From Kangiella sp. HZ709 (GTDB lineage Bacteria > Pseudomonadota > Gammaproteobacteria > Enterobacterales > Kangiellaceae): a DNA stretch of 64,000 bases. Shown here one piece after another: positions 9,792 through 19,500 of this stretch. Below the pieces are notes generated by a model, which ran no database searches, was not told the origin of the DNA, and saw only the letters and a list, made by a program, of their open reading frames with translations. Every line of letters begins with the position of its first letter. Position 1 is the first letter of the stretch. The position numbers were made by a program, and so were the translations under genes. Where the stretch lies: positions 1,495,031 through 1,559,030 of the forward strand of contig NZ_WKJC01000001.1 of assembly GCF_009674675.1 (NCBI RefSeq). Reading direction: 5' to 3'.

Positions 9792-10352
9792 ATGACCAAA
9801 CGTTGTTTTTGGGTTTCTGATGACCCTTTATACATTGATTATCATGATACTGAGTGGGGGCTACCCGTTTATGACGATCAAAAGTTGTTTGAAATGCTCT
9901 GCTTGGAAGGCGCTCAAGCTGGTCTTAGCTGGATTACTGTTCTTAAAAAGCGCGCTCACTATTGTAAAGTATTTGATAATTTTGATGCCGCTAAAATCGC
10001 TAAATATACAGATAAAAAGCGCGAAAAGTTATTAAATGACCCTGGGATTATTCGTAATAAGCTTAAAGTGAATGCTTTTATCGTCAATGCTCAAAACTAT
10101 CTGCGTATAAAAGAACAACAAACTTTTAGTGACTATATTTGGCAATTTGTTGATGGCAAACCAATCGTAAATCAATGGACAGATCGCTCGCAAGTGCCAT
10201 CCAATACCCCTGAGTCGGACGCCATGTCGAAGCAGTTAAAGAAGGACGGCTTTAAGTTTGTCGGCAGTACTATTTGTTATGCCTTTATGCAGGCTTGTGG
10301 GATGGTTAATGATCACACCACCGACTGCGACTTTTATAAGACTACTTCTTAG
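9792..10352 (+). CDS. tag: DNA-3-methyladenine glycosylase I
   Basis: A base-excision repair enzyme that removes 3-methyladenine from alkylated DNA. It opens KRCFWVSDDPLYIDYHDTEW, and all four zinc-snap ligands are at the E. coli positions give or take one: Cys5, His18, His175 and Cys179. The pocket Glu of CLEGAQAGLSW (Glu39) is present. CGGAG lies 11 nt before the ATG. Its last codons overlap the end of the convergent small membrane-protein gene by 11 nt, so no terminator fits between them. Confidence 0.97.
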   Translation: MTKRCFWVSDDPLYIDYHDTEWGLPVYDDQKLFEMLCLEGAQAGLSWITVLKKRAHYCKVFDNFDAAKIAKYTDKKREKLLNDPGIIRNKLKVNAFIVNAQNYLRIKEQQTFSDYIWQFVDGKPIVNQWTDRSQVPSNTPESDAMSKQLKKDGFKFVGSTICYAFMQACGMVNDHTTDCDFYKTTS

Positions 10353-10557
10353 ATAAGTAACGGCTTAATTGTTTTGCAATACTATAGATCGAACCAGAAA
10401 CGCCGATAATGGCGGCAATCACCAGAATGGTAATTTTACTCTCGCGACTAAACCATTGCCAACCTAGAAATTGCTCAGCCATCACCAAAGAAATTAAACC
10501 GATTGATATTAAATAACAGTAGAAGGTTACTTTAGGAACTTTCTCAACCCTAATCAT
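10342..10557 (-). CDS. Small two-helix membrane protein, unknown
   Basis: A 71-residue protein with two hydrophobic segments (about 10-30 and 41-61) separated by a short WFSRESK loop and ending in a basic RYLSKK tail. I do not recognise a family. It lies 4 nt after the DUF1285 gene and probably belongs to a tusA-DUF1285-small protein operon. Its 3' end overlaps tag on the other strand by 11 nt, which speaks for real tight packing rather than a random reading frame. Confidence 0.65.
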   Translation of the reverse strand: MIRVEKVPKVTFYCYLISIGLISLVMAEQFLGWQWFSRESKITILVIAAIIGVSGSIYSIAKQLSRYLSKK

Positions 10558-10561
10558 CTTA

Positions 10562-11134
10562 TTAAATTTTACCTAAACTAAAGAATTGATTCGCAGAATA
10601 AAAACCGAAATGCTTGGCTCCATTTATCAAATTTTCTTCTGACAAATCAACCAGCTCATAAAAAATATTACGATGTATTAATGCTGACAGATTTTTTCTT
10701 ACGCATACGTAGGGAGAAGGCTCTTCTGTTGCAGAATCGACTTCTACCCAAAACTGCGCTGGATCCGTCAATAGTATTTTATTCTCACAATTATCTTCAA
10801 GTTCAATGATATTGCCCTGATCCGTATTGTGCTGGGACATTCTAATCACGAAGAAGGGTTTGTCCTCTACTTGAATACCTAATTTTTCGACAGGGGTTAC
10901 TAAGTAATAATTGTCACCTTCTTTTTTTAATACGGTAGAAAAAAGCTTTACTAATCGCTTTCGCCCAATAGGAGTCCCTTGATAATACCAATTGCCATCA
11001 CGTTTAATGACTAGATCCATGTCACCACAAAATTCTGGATCCCATTGGTCAACCGGTGGTAAGCCCTTGCGAGAGTTTGAATCAGCTTGATTCAATTGTG
11101 AAAATAAGGCACTCAAATCGCTTTTATTATTCAT
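10562..11134 (-). CDS. DUF1285 family protein
   Basis: A cytoplasmic protein of 190 residues that matches the DUF1285 family. Typical features are the GNWYYQGTPIGRKRLVKLF segment, followed by YYLVTPVEKLGIQVEDKPF. No biochemical role is established for the family, and none is claimed here. It lies 5 nt downstream of tusA, which suggests co-transcription. Confidence 0.85.
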   Translation of the reverse strand: MNNKSDLSALFSQLNQADSNSRKGLPPVDQWDPEFCGDMDLVIKRDGNWYYQGTPIGRKRLVKLFSTVLKKEGDNYYLVTPVEKLGIQVEDKPFFVIRMSQHNTDQGNIIELEDNCENKILLTDPAQFWVEVDSATEEPSPYVCVRKNLSALIHRNIFYELVDLSEENLINGAKHFGFYSANQFFSLGKI

Positions 11135-11139
11135 TGAAA

Positions 11140-11394
11140 TTAAGCGGCCAAACCCTTTTTGATCAAATATCGATAAGGGACCGACTCAGTATCACTGGCC
11201 AACAGCTGGTGATCCATAAAAGTACAAAACTTAGGTATATCACGTGTAGTCGATGGATCATCGGCGTATACTAACAAAACTTCGCCATCTTGCATCTTGC
11301 GTACATTTAAACGAACCATCATTACTGGCTCGGGACAACGCAGGCCGATAGCATCGTATTCACGATCAAACGTTTCAAATGGGTTTCTACTCAT
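11140..11394 (-). CDS. tusA: Sulfur carrier protein TusA
   Basis: A small sulfur-relay protein that carries a persulfide on a single Cys and feeds tRNA 2-thiouridine synthesis and molybdenum cofactor enzymes. The signature [12 protein letters not shown] places the active Cys at residue 20 in a CPxP motif, as in E. coli (Cys19). Length 84 is normal. It is the first gene of a minus-strand run divergent from dps. Confidence 0.95.
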   Translation of the reverse strand: MSRNPFETFDREYDAIGLRCPEPVMMVRLNVRKMQDGEVLLVYADDPSTTRDIPKFCTFMDHQLLASDTESVPYRYLIKKGLAA

Positions 11395-11471
11395 AGCGCT
11401 ATTCTAGCCAAGCCAGTTTTGGTGGGCAAATTTTAGTCTTTTATTCTAAAGAATCAATCATCATTTTCTAT

Positions 11472-11539
11472 TCGATTTTATAAAACTATCGATTTATTAG
11501 TAATATTCGATTTTACCTATCGATATATGGCTCTATAAT
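11472..11539 (+). promoter_or_regulatory. dps promoter region with four TCGAT repeats
   Basis: A perfect TATAAT lies at 11534-11539. Upstream, TCGAT recurs at 11472, 11489, 11507 and 11520. Two of these lie within the longer direct repeat CTATCGAT (11486-11493 and 11517-11524), 31 bp apart, about three helical turns. No good -35 is seen (TTTTAC at 17 bp), which would suit activator control. The transcript start expected near 11546 falls before the chosen dps ATG. The regulator is unknown; a consensus OxyR site was looked for and not found. Confidence 0.5.
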
Positions 11540-11571
11540 GGAATCATATGAAGAGTAGAGAGAAACACACT

Positions 11572-12045
11572 ATGAGTAAGTCGATTAATATTGGTATAGA
11601 TGAATCTCAGCGCATCGCAGTGGGCGAAGGCTTGTCGAGATTATTAGCAGATACCTACACCTTATATTTACAAACCCACAATTTTCATTGGAATGTCACT
11701 GGGCCTTTTTTCCAATCTTTGCACACTTTGTTCGAGCAACATTATACCGAGTTATCCGTGGCAGTTGACGATATTGCTGAAAGAATTCGCGCTCTGGGTC
11801 TGCTAGCTCCAGGCACCTATGCAGAATTTTCTAAGCTAACACAAATTAAGGAAGTACAAGGCAATATAGATGCCAACACTATGCTAAAGAATTTAGTTGA
11901 AAGTCATGAAACCTTAGTAAGGACTGCACGCTCAATATTACCTTTAGCCGATCAGGCAAATGATGAATCTTCAGCTAGCTTGGTTTCCGATCGCTTAGTA
12001 GTCCATGAAAAAACTGCTTGGATGTTACGCGCTCATTTAGAGTAA
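11572..12045 (+). CDS. dps: Dps family DNA-protecting ferritin-like protein
   Basis: A miniferritin expected to form a dodecamer that oxidises and stores iron and protects DNA under oxidative or starvation stress. The inter-subunit ferroxidase ligands are visible: His of THNFHWNVTGP, His/Asp/Glu of EQHYTELSVAVDDIAERI. The start MSKSINIGIDES was chosen because the TATAAT box lies only 9 nt ahead of an alternative ATG eight codons upstream, which would leave that start nearly leaderless. It stands alone between tusA and a shared terminator. The oxyR gene lies elsewhere in the window. Confidence 0.95.
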   Translation: MSKSINIGIDESQRIAVGEGLSRLLADTYTLYLQTHNFHWNVTGPFFQSLHTLFEQHYTELSVAVDDIAERIRALGLLAPGTYAEFSKLTQIKEVQGNIDANTMLKNLVESHETLVRTARSILPLADQANDESSASLVSDRLVVHEKTAWMLRAHLE

Positions 12046-12070
12046 TAGTGCATTCATTTGATAGGCCATC

Positions 12071-12098
12071 AAAAAAGGGTAGCTAAGCTACCCTTTTT
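12071..12098. terminator. Bidirectional intrinsic terminator
   Basis: A GGGTAGC/GCTACCC stem with a 3-nt TAA loop is flanked by six A on one side and five T on the other. It lies between the convergent dps and M14 peptidase genes and suits both. Confidence 0.9.
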
Positions 12099-12117
12099 AT
12101 TAATCGTTCAATACGTT

Positions 12118-14403
12118 TTATAGTCTCTGCTTCCTAATTAAGGCTCCGCCTAATAATAAAGATAAGATCAACCAACCAAAAGTTCCGCCACCACCGCCAG
12201 AACTTGGTTCCTCTGGAGGAGGATTAGCGCTGGTTGCGGTTGCTGGCTTGGTGAGCTCCGCTGTATCACCTTCATCATCCGTTACCACTAACTTAACATT
12301 ATACGTTGCCGCTTGCGCGAAGGTGCGACTTGCTGTTTCACCCATTGCTTGAGAACCGTCACCAAAGTCCCATTGATAGCTCGTAATGCCTCCCACTAAA
12401 TCACTACTAGCAGAAGCATCAAATGAGCAGCTAAGATTATTACAGCTCACACTAAAATCAACACTAGGCGCTTGATTAGTATCTACCACTTGCGAACTGC
12501 TATTAGATAGGCTGCCATTATCAGTAACTGTAAGGTTAACGTTATAAGCTTTTTCTTCAGTAAAGCTATAGCTAGTCGTTAGACCACTAGCTGCAGTGCC
12601 ATCAATATCCCAACTGTACTGTTGAATGCTACCATCATCAGTAGAAGTTGAGGCATCAAAGTTACAAGATAAGCCTTGGCAATCAACGCTAAAGGCAGCA
12701 TTCGGTGCTTGATTGGCACCAATGGTTAAAAATGCTGCGTAAGGCGCGCCCTTATTGCCGTCAGTATCTTCAGCTTGGAAATACACCAGATGTCTGCCCG
12801 CAGATAAAGCGCTAGTATCAATTGACCCATTAAACGCTTCTAAATCATTATCAAAAGTACCGTCTGACGGATTTAAAGTAGTTGCTATAGCACTATTGTC
12901 CCAAGGCAACTCATCAATAAAGTAACTTACCGCCTTAATATTTTGTCTTGGTATGACTACCCCATTAGCGTCTTTAAAACGGCCATCATTCGCATTACCT
13001 ACAATAGTTACTGTTTCCCCCGCAGCAACTTGCGCATTGGTAGCACCATTTAAAGTAACCCCTTCAATATCTGGTCCAAATGGCAGGCGGTAAGGAGCCT
13101 CAACTACTTTTGCTGCATATACCAAAGCAGGAAGGTTGTTTGGTTTAATAGTGTTTTCATAGGTTGCACAATCTTGGAAAAATGCTGTACCCAACTCGAA
13201 AGTATAGTGTGGAATTCCTAACTCACCATAGCTAATATCATCACTAGTCCCATCAGTTGGATACAAACCAACTGATTGGATAGGGTTGTAGTTATTCCAA
13301 TAAGCAAGCTTATGGCCTAGAGTTTTCAACTCATTAGCATTTGGCGCTTCAACCGCAGTATGCCCCCAAGGCCAAAGTACTAATTCACTAAAGCTGTGTA
13401 CATCTATGTGCATACCTTTTGTAAAAGCGGGCGCTGCATCATTGATGCCAGGTCCACGCTGATCAGGAAAAATACTTTTAATATAGGTTTCCACGGCTTG
13501 AGTTTCTGGCTCGGATGCTTTGGTTGGACCTCGGTAAGTTGCGTCACAAGCATTACCACTGGAGCCATTGGCGGTCGTATTCCAGAACCAGGAGAAGTTA
13601 CGATTTAAATCAGCACCACGACTATTACTGGTAGCGCTACAATGATTCTGGTTGGTATTTTTGCGCCATAAAATTCCTTGCTCAGCTTTTTTACGCCCAT
13701 CTGGATTCATCATGAAAAGTACATGTATTTCATGGTTGTCAATAATCCACTGATAGTCTGCATTGGTTTCATAGCCTTCGACTAACTGGGTGGCGTAATC
13801 TAAGGTCAATGCGGCGGTCGTATATTCACGAGCATGCATAGCACTATGAATAAACAACTTAGGTTTTTGCTTGCCTATTGAGCGGTTAGTGATTTTTAAT
13901 ACCATTAAATCGTGGCCACCGATCCCCGCTGTTTTTTCCCAAGAATCACCAATATCGATCCATTGCGCTATTCCCGAATAAGTCTGACTTAACTGTTGTG
14001 CTTTACTGAAAGTCTCTTCAACTGTTGAATAACATTCGTAGCCAGAAATACCTGGCATTTTTATTTCATTTTTTAATTGCGGTTGCTGCTTCGATTGCCA
14101 CTGTTTTTTCCAGCTTTTCTTCCAGCTGGGCAATGCTTCCACTGAGAAACCGAACTCTTCAAGTTGCTTAATCTGTTCGGGATTTAAACTAAAGGTAATG
14201 GTTAAGTTATCTCTATCCGCTTCAAGCAGTTCAGCATGAAAGCTAACTAAAGCTTTATTCAATAATGCCTCACTAGGAGCCTTCACTTTGTAAACCGGAT
14301 TCAGATCATTAAGAAAGTCTTCTATTTGCCGTTCTATACTATTCGCAGCAGTTGCATATTGGCTTGTAGCTATCAGCAATAATGCAAAAATTATCTTTTT
14401 CAT
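12118..14403 (-). CDS. Secreted M14 zinc carboxypeptidase with PKD domains and GlyGly-CTERM tail
   Basis: An exported metallocarboxypeptidase of 761 residues. A signal peptide (to about residue 19) precedes a propeptide-like region and the M14 domain (about 120-430). Zinc ligands are His190 and Glu193 in MHAREY and His336 in DVHSFSE; the general base is Glu403 in TFELG; DLNRNF provides substrate-binding residues. A link region (about 440-570) leads to two PKD-type beta domains, each starting NQAP (about 570-650 and 650-735). The C-terminus is a Gly run, a hydrophobic helix and a basic tail (GGGGGTFGWL through RKQRL), the GlyGly-CTERM sorting signal processed by rhombosortase. No rhombosortase gene is in the window. 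Confidence 0.95.
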   Translation of the reverse strand: MKKIIFALLLIATSQYATAANSIERQIEDFLNDLNPVYKVKAPSEALLNKALVSFHAELLEADRDNLTITFSLNPEQIKQLEEFGFSVEALPSWKKSWKKQWQSKQQPQLKNEIKMPGISGYECYSTVEETFSKAQQLSQTYSGIAQWIDIGDSWEKTAGIGGHDLMVLKITNRSIGKQKPKLFIHSAMHAREYTTAALTLDYATQLVEGYETNADYQWIIDNHEIHVLFMMNPDGRKKAEQGILWRKNTNQNHCSATSNSRGADLNRNFSWFWNTTANGSSGNACDATYRGPTKASEPETQAVETYIKSIFPDQRGPGINDAAPAFTKGMHIDVHSFSELVLWPWGHTAVEAPNANELKTLGHKLAYWNNYNPIQSVGLYPTDGTSDDISYGELGIPHYTFELGTAFFQDCATYENTIKPNNLPALVYAAKVVEAPYRLPFGPDIEGVTLNGATNAQVAAGETVTIVGNANDGRFKDANGVVIPRQNIKAVSYFIDELPWDNSAIATTLNPSDGTFDNDLEAFNGSIDTSALSAGRHLVYFQAEDTDGNKGAPYAAFLTIGANQAPNAAFSVDCQGLSCNFDASTSTDDGSIQQYSWDIDGTAASGLTTSYSFTEEKAYNVNLTVTDNGSLSNSSSQVVDTNQAPSVDFSVSCNNLSCSFDASASSDLVGGITSYQWDFGDGSQAMGETASRTFAQAATYNVKLVVTDDEGDTAELTKPATATSANPPPEEPSSGGGGGTFGWLILSLLLGGALIRKQRL

Positions 14404-14578
14404 AATATTCTCAGTACAAATTTAGGGTTAATTCCGCATTGGAAATTTATGGAGGTTTACCTTATAGGATAAACTATTGAATTTTCTAGGTGTTTTTTGT
14501 AGCAAATTGCACCAGTTCTCATCATTTCTAGCAATCTGCTGTTCAGAATAAATCTTTTGAATTGAGTTTCTCAGGTAT

Positions 14579-16444
14579 TTAAATGGTAGAGCGGGCCATC
14601 ACACGATTTCGACCGGTGTTTTTAGCTTCATACATTAACCTGTCTGCACGATTAATCAAAACATCAACATTCTGATCGCTTGTACGAACTTCAGCGACAC
14701 CAAAGCTAGCTGTCACTTTTAAACCTTCAGCTAAATTACCGAAGTCATAATTTTCAAATTGCTCGCGAATTTTATCTGCAACCCTATAAGCTTCCGTTTC
14801 ATTGGTTTTAGGTAGTAATATCAAAAACTCTTCTCCACCTATTCTTCCTACCACATCCGACGCAGATAACGTGCTTTCGCAGATATCTTTAGTTGCTTTA
14901 ATAACTTTATCGCCAATATGATGGCCAAAACGATCATTAATCCCTTTAAAATGATCTATATCAAAAATTATCACACTATACTGAAAAGAAGAGTGTTTAC
15001 TTTTTTTATGATATTCCTCAATTTGTAGAAATACATGACGACGGTTGGGTAATCTTGTTAAATTATCTGTATAGGCTAAATGACGATTCCTAATCGCTAA
15101 TTGACGATAACGGTATATATATACAATTAATATTATTGCGGAAAGTAATAAAAGCCCAATTAAAATCCATAATAATAAATTAAAGCGCTCACTCTCTTTC
15201 ATGTTTTTAGCGGTTAATTCATTTTCTTTAGCCAACAATTTGTTATCAAAATTTAACTGCGCTTGGTCTAGCTGTTCACGTGATAAATTTGATACGCGAA
15301 CTAAATCATCATTAAATTGAGTCCGATAGTTTTCGTAAGACTCCTCCAGCTTATCGTATGCTTCCTTATATAAACCTTTTTCATACAAAATACTGGAACG
15401 AATACCTTCCATATAAAACTTATCGGAGTCATTTTGCTTACTGTCATTAGCTGCCGCTATATCTAAATGTTCCTCTGCTTTATCTAACTGATCCATCATT
15501 AAATAGAGATAGGCTAGTTCCGAATGGATTTCATAGTTAAATAATTTTTCACCTATTTTATCGGAGATTTCTTGCGCCTGTTTTAAATAATTCAAAGCAT
15601 TGGCATAATCCTTTTGGTCTACTAATAAACGACTGCGCATCTGGTAAGAAAAAGCCAAACCTGCAACATCTTCATCTTCTTTGGCTAATTTTTCTGACTT
15701 GTCTAAAAAAAATGAAGCATCATCAAAATCTTTTAACACTCGATACGAGTCAGCTAAATTTGTATATAAATAAGTATTTCGCGATAAGCCAGGATGCAGC
15801 TCTACTATATCAACTGCTTTTTTATAATATTCATTGGCCGAGGACTCATCGTTTAATTCTGAATAGATGATGCCAAATAAATTATAAGTTTCTGCAACTT
15901 GAAAAGGATCATTGCTTTCATAAGAATAATCTAAGGCCAGCTTTAATAAATCCAGCGATTCGTCGTATTTGTATTTAAACGATTTAAGGTAGGCTTGCTC
16001 AAGTACTAAATGACTTAGTTTATGCTTGGGCCAACTTTCCATCACTTTTTTATAAAGCGTTTCGCCAATTTCTATAGCCGCATCGATCTCGCTACTGGAC
16101 CGTAATACAAACATATTGGCAAAGAGGTATTCATTGGTTAGCTTGTCAGATTGAATAAGATCGACCAAGGGTTTTGCCTTAATCAAAAACTCTCTTGCTT
16201 TATTAAAATCTTCCTGCGTTAAATAGTAATGGGCTTTTAATATATTTGATAACGCCATCACCCTCTGATCGCTAGGATCTTGAAGTGCAACTCGATTGAT
16301 TTCAGCCAAATGCTCTTCGGTTGAGCTCTCAGTAATGGATAAATTAGATAAGTCGTATAATTGCGATAATGTCTCTTCATTTGCTACTGCAAAAGAAGCA
16401 AAAAAGATACAAACCAAAAAAGTTAGTAGCTTTAGTCGGGACAC
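14579..16444 (-). CDS. Periplasmic-TPR diguanylate cyclase
   Basis: Predicted to make cyclic di-GMP. From a GTG start (MSRLKLLTFLVCIFFASFAVA, signal peptide) it has a long tetratricopeptide-repeat region (about 60-400), a coiled stretch, one transmembrane helix (about 428-448, LLLWILIGLLLLSAIILIV) and a C-terminal GGDEF domain with an intact GRIGGEEF motif. An I-site-like RxxD is not evident in the usual place. The GTG was preferred to a TTG six codons upstream because GGAAGGA lies at good distance before it. The layout suggests periplasmic sensing by the repeats and cytoplasmic output. Confidence 0.92.
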   Translation of the reverse strand: MSRLKLLTFLVCIFFASFAVANEETLSQLYDLSNLSITESSTEEHLAEINRVALQDPSDQRVMALSNILKAHYYLTQEDFNKAREFLIKAKPLVDLIQSDKLTNEYLFANMFVLRSSSEIDAAIEIGETLYKKVMESWPKHKLSHLVLEQAYLKSFKYKYDESLDLLKLALDYSYESNDPFQVAETYNLFGIIYSELNDESSANEYYKKAVDIVELHPGLSRNTYLYTNLADSYRVLKDFDDASFFLDKSEKLAKEDEDVAGLAFSYQMRSRLLVDQKDYANALNYLKQAQEISDKIGEKLFNYEIHSELAYLYLMMDQLDKAEEHLDIAAANDSKQNDSDKFYMEGIRSSILYEKGLYKEAYDKLEESYENYRTQFNDDLVRVSNLSREQLDQAQLNFDNKLLAKENELTAKNMKESERFNLLLWILIGLLLLSAIILIVYIYRYRQLAIRNRHLAYTDNLTRLPNRRHVFLQIEEYHKKSKHSSFQYSVIIFDIDHFKGINDRFGHHIGDKVIKATKDICESTLSASDVVGRIGGEEFLILLPKTNETEAYRVADKIREQFENYDFGNLAEGLKVTASFGVAEVRTSDQNVDVLINRADRLMYEAKNTGRNRVMARSTI

Positions 16445-16520
16445 TTGGTAGATTCCTTCCAAAATAAAAGTAAGGTAATACGCTATAAAACCACTTTACA
16501 CTATAGTCCTAAAAAGTTGA

Positions 16521-16552
16521 ACAAAAGTAATGCATATTTGCATTACTTTTGT
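16521..16552. terminator. AT-rich hairpin after the amidohydrolase gene region
   Basis: A perfect 14-bp stem, ACAAAAGTAATGCA with TGCATTACTTTTGT, and a 4-nt loop. On the minus strand it is followed by a T run only after 8 nt, so it is not a textbook terminator. It lies between the TPR diguanylate cyclase start and the amidohydrolase stop. Confidence 0.5.
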
Positions 16553-16567
16553 TTATTTATCAATCAA

Positions 16568-19500
16568 TTAGTCTTCAAAATATAGCTTTGGGCGTTCTTG
16601 CTTTTGTGGAGCTAATTGGTTCATAGTCGCCGCTTCATACAAGTTGCCATTGATCATAACCATATGCACCTGATCACTATTGCGAAGATTTGCTAAAGGA
16701 TCAGCATCCAAAACCACAATATCTGCTAATTTACCCACTTCAAGTGAGCCTAAATCTTCTGCCATTCCAAGGACTTTAGCACCGTCAATAGTCGCCGTTC
16801 GTAAAGCTTCCATTGCGGTCATGCCGCCTTGCTCAAACATCCACATTTCCCAATGTGCAGCTAAGCCTTCTCGCTGACCATGCGCACCCATTAAGACTTT
16901 CACGCCCTCATCTTGCAATTGAGCAGCGCCACGAGCCACATTGACATGATTATAATCTTCTTCTGGCGCTTTATAACGGCGCACTGAGCGTGCTTCTAGA
17001 ATTTGCCTTGGTACAAAACGGCTTAAAATAGGGTGCTTCCATACGTCTGTTTTCTCATACCAATATCGCTCACCTGAAATACCGCCATATGACACACCCA
17101 TTGTTGGTACATAAGCAGTATTAGCTTGCCCCATTAGCTGCTTAACATCTCCATAAATATTTGCTACTGGCAAAGAGTGTTCAATGGTTGTATGGCCATC
17201 AACTACCATAGTCATATTATGCTGGAATAAAGAACCTCCTTCAGGCACCACTAACAAGCCCGTTTGTCTGGCCGCCTCTAACACTTGTTGCCGTTGATCG
17301 CGACGTGGCTGGTTATAACTTTTTACTGAAAAAGCGCCAACTGACTTCATACGTTCTAAATGACCAGTAGCATCTTTTAAGTTATTTACATCGGCTGTAA
17401 TGTAATGATTAGCGCCATACAAAATAGTACCGGTTGAGAATAACCTCGGCGCAACTATTTGTCCTGTTTTCTGCATTTCAGAAGCAGAAAATACAGCTTC
17501 CGTACTCGCTGATGGGTTATGCGTAGTGGTTACCCCAAATGCAAGCGAGGCTAAAGCATTCCAGTTAGTTTGTGGCTGCATTTGATTATTGGCATAAGGG
17601 CCATGCCAATGAAAATCGACCAAGCCAGGAATAATAGTTTTACCTTTTACATCAAAAGTTTGAGCACTTGACGGCACTGAAATTTCTGACGATTTACCAA
17701 TGGCTTTTATTCGATTGTTCTCAATCATGACAGTCCCATCAGTAATCACTTCATCACCTTTCATAGTGATAATTTTGGCCCCTTTTAAAGCAATTAAACC
17801 GGATGGAACCTCGGCTTTCGCTGCCAACTCTATTTCGGTTACTGTAGCTTTTGATGCTTCAGGAACTTCACCGTTAGCATTTAAAAAAGCAAATTTAGTA
17901 TCCAATTTTTGTTGGTATAAATTCGGGCCCATTGACCAATTAAGACTCCTACTATCACCAGACCAAGAAAGGTTGGCACCCGAAAATTCCGAGAATCTCT
18001 TTACTGGCAAATTAGCCGCATTTGGTCCTGTACTGATCGCTTTACCACCAGCTACAAATGGCGTGACATAAACTTGATAACGTTGATTAAACGCTAGCCA
18101 TTGTTGATCTGGCGAAATAGCGTAATCACTGATCCATTGCCCGATATAATGTTCGCGTTTATCATTACCCGATAAATCCATACTCATGAGTTTTTGCGAA
18201 TGAACTTCGCCATCAACCTTGGATTGCGAATAAAAAATACGATCGGAATCTTTATTAAAGAAAGGTTTGGCACCTGATTTACTGATGCGATCTTGCTGTC
18301 GTGCTTTTAAATCAACTTTAATGATCCCAGTTTCTTTAGAATACAACGGACTGGTTAAATAGCCGCCAGAAATCGCCTGAAAAACAGCGATTTTACCATC
18401 AGCACTTAACGAGGGATTAACATAATGACCCGGCTTTTGACTGATAACTCTTTGACGACCATCAAACAAAGAGTGAATTTTTACACTACCTAAATCTTTG
18501 TCATTCCATGTGGTGTAAATAATACTGCCGCCATTTGGCGAGAATCTTGGATAATATTCAAAGTGATCAGACTGATTGGTGATTCTTTGAGGCTTGCCAT
18601 CAGGTAAATTTACTTTGTAAATATAGCCTAGCGCTTGGAAAATCGCAGTCTTACCATTTGGTGATACTTGCATCCAACGCAGCATTTTTGCATTAAAGTC
18701 TGCTGGCGCTGCTTCTTGGTTGATAGTAATAGCTTCCCGCATCTCACGCTTATCGGTCACACTGAAAGGAATTTCTGCAACATCTTTCGAGTCGATATCG
18801 ATTTTATGAATTTTTCCTTTAGCCCAGAATACAATGTTTTTACTATCTGGAGTCCAAGCGAAATTCGGGTAAACACCATGGATCGCCCAGGTCTCCTGCA
18901 TGTCTCTTTCTAGACCTTTATAAATCGGAAATTCAGCGCCTGACTCACGATCTTGCAAATACAAGGTACTTTTTTCGCGGATACGACGAACAAAAGCAAT
19001 GAATTTACCATCAGGTGAAACCGTTGGTCTTACTGCACCGCCTTGGCCAGAAATCCAAGTTTCAATATCCCCAGTGTTCCTATCAATCGCAAAAACTTCA
19101 TAGATTTGCTCATTCGAATTTTTACTGTATTCAAAATACCTTCCTGGAGTCGAATCACGAGAAAATAATACATATTGACCATCTGGCGTAAAAGCTGGCT
19201 CACCAAGATCTTTTTGTTCATTCGGACGCTTATTCAGCTTAATCCCATTACCGCCTGATTTGTGGTAAAGCCAAATTTCACCGGCGCCAAGCGAGCGAGT
19301 TCCAGTGAAGTGTTTGCGTGCCGCTAAATAATTACCATCCGGGCTCCAAACAGCATTATTCAACAATCGGAATTTCTCTTTAGTAACTTGGTACGAATCA
19401 CTTCCATCAGTATCCATGATCCAGATGTTGTCACCACCCCCTTGATCGGAAGTGTAGGACAATTGACTACCGTCAGGTGAAAAGCGCGGCTGCATATCCC

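Noticed and set aside
11461-11545. OxyR binding site at dps
   Set aside because: CTAT boxes are 31 bp apart and no ATAG partners with the needed 22-bp period are present.
15271-15290. CACGTG within TGTTCACGTGATAA as a possible parS site; further CACGTG at 11241, 52597 and 52687
   Set aside because: The flanks do not fit the TGTTNCACGTGNAACA palindrome, and all but none lie inside coding sequence with no parS-like outer arms.
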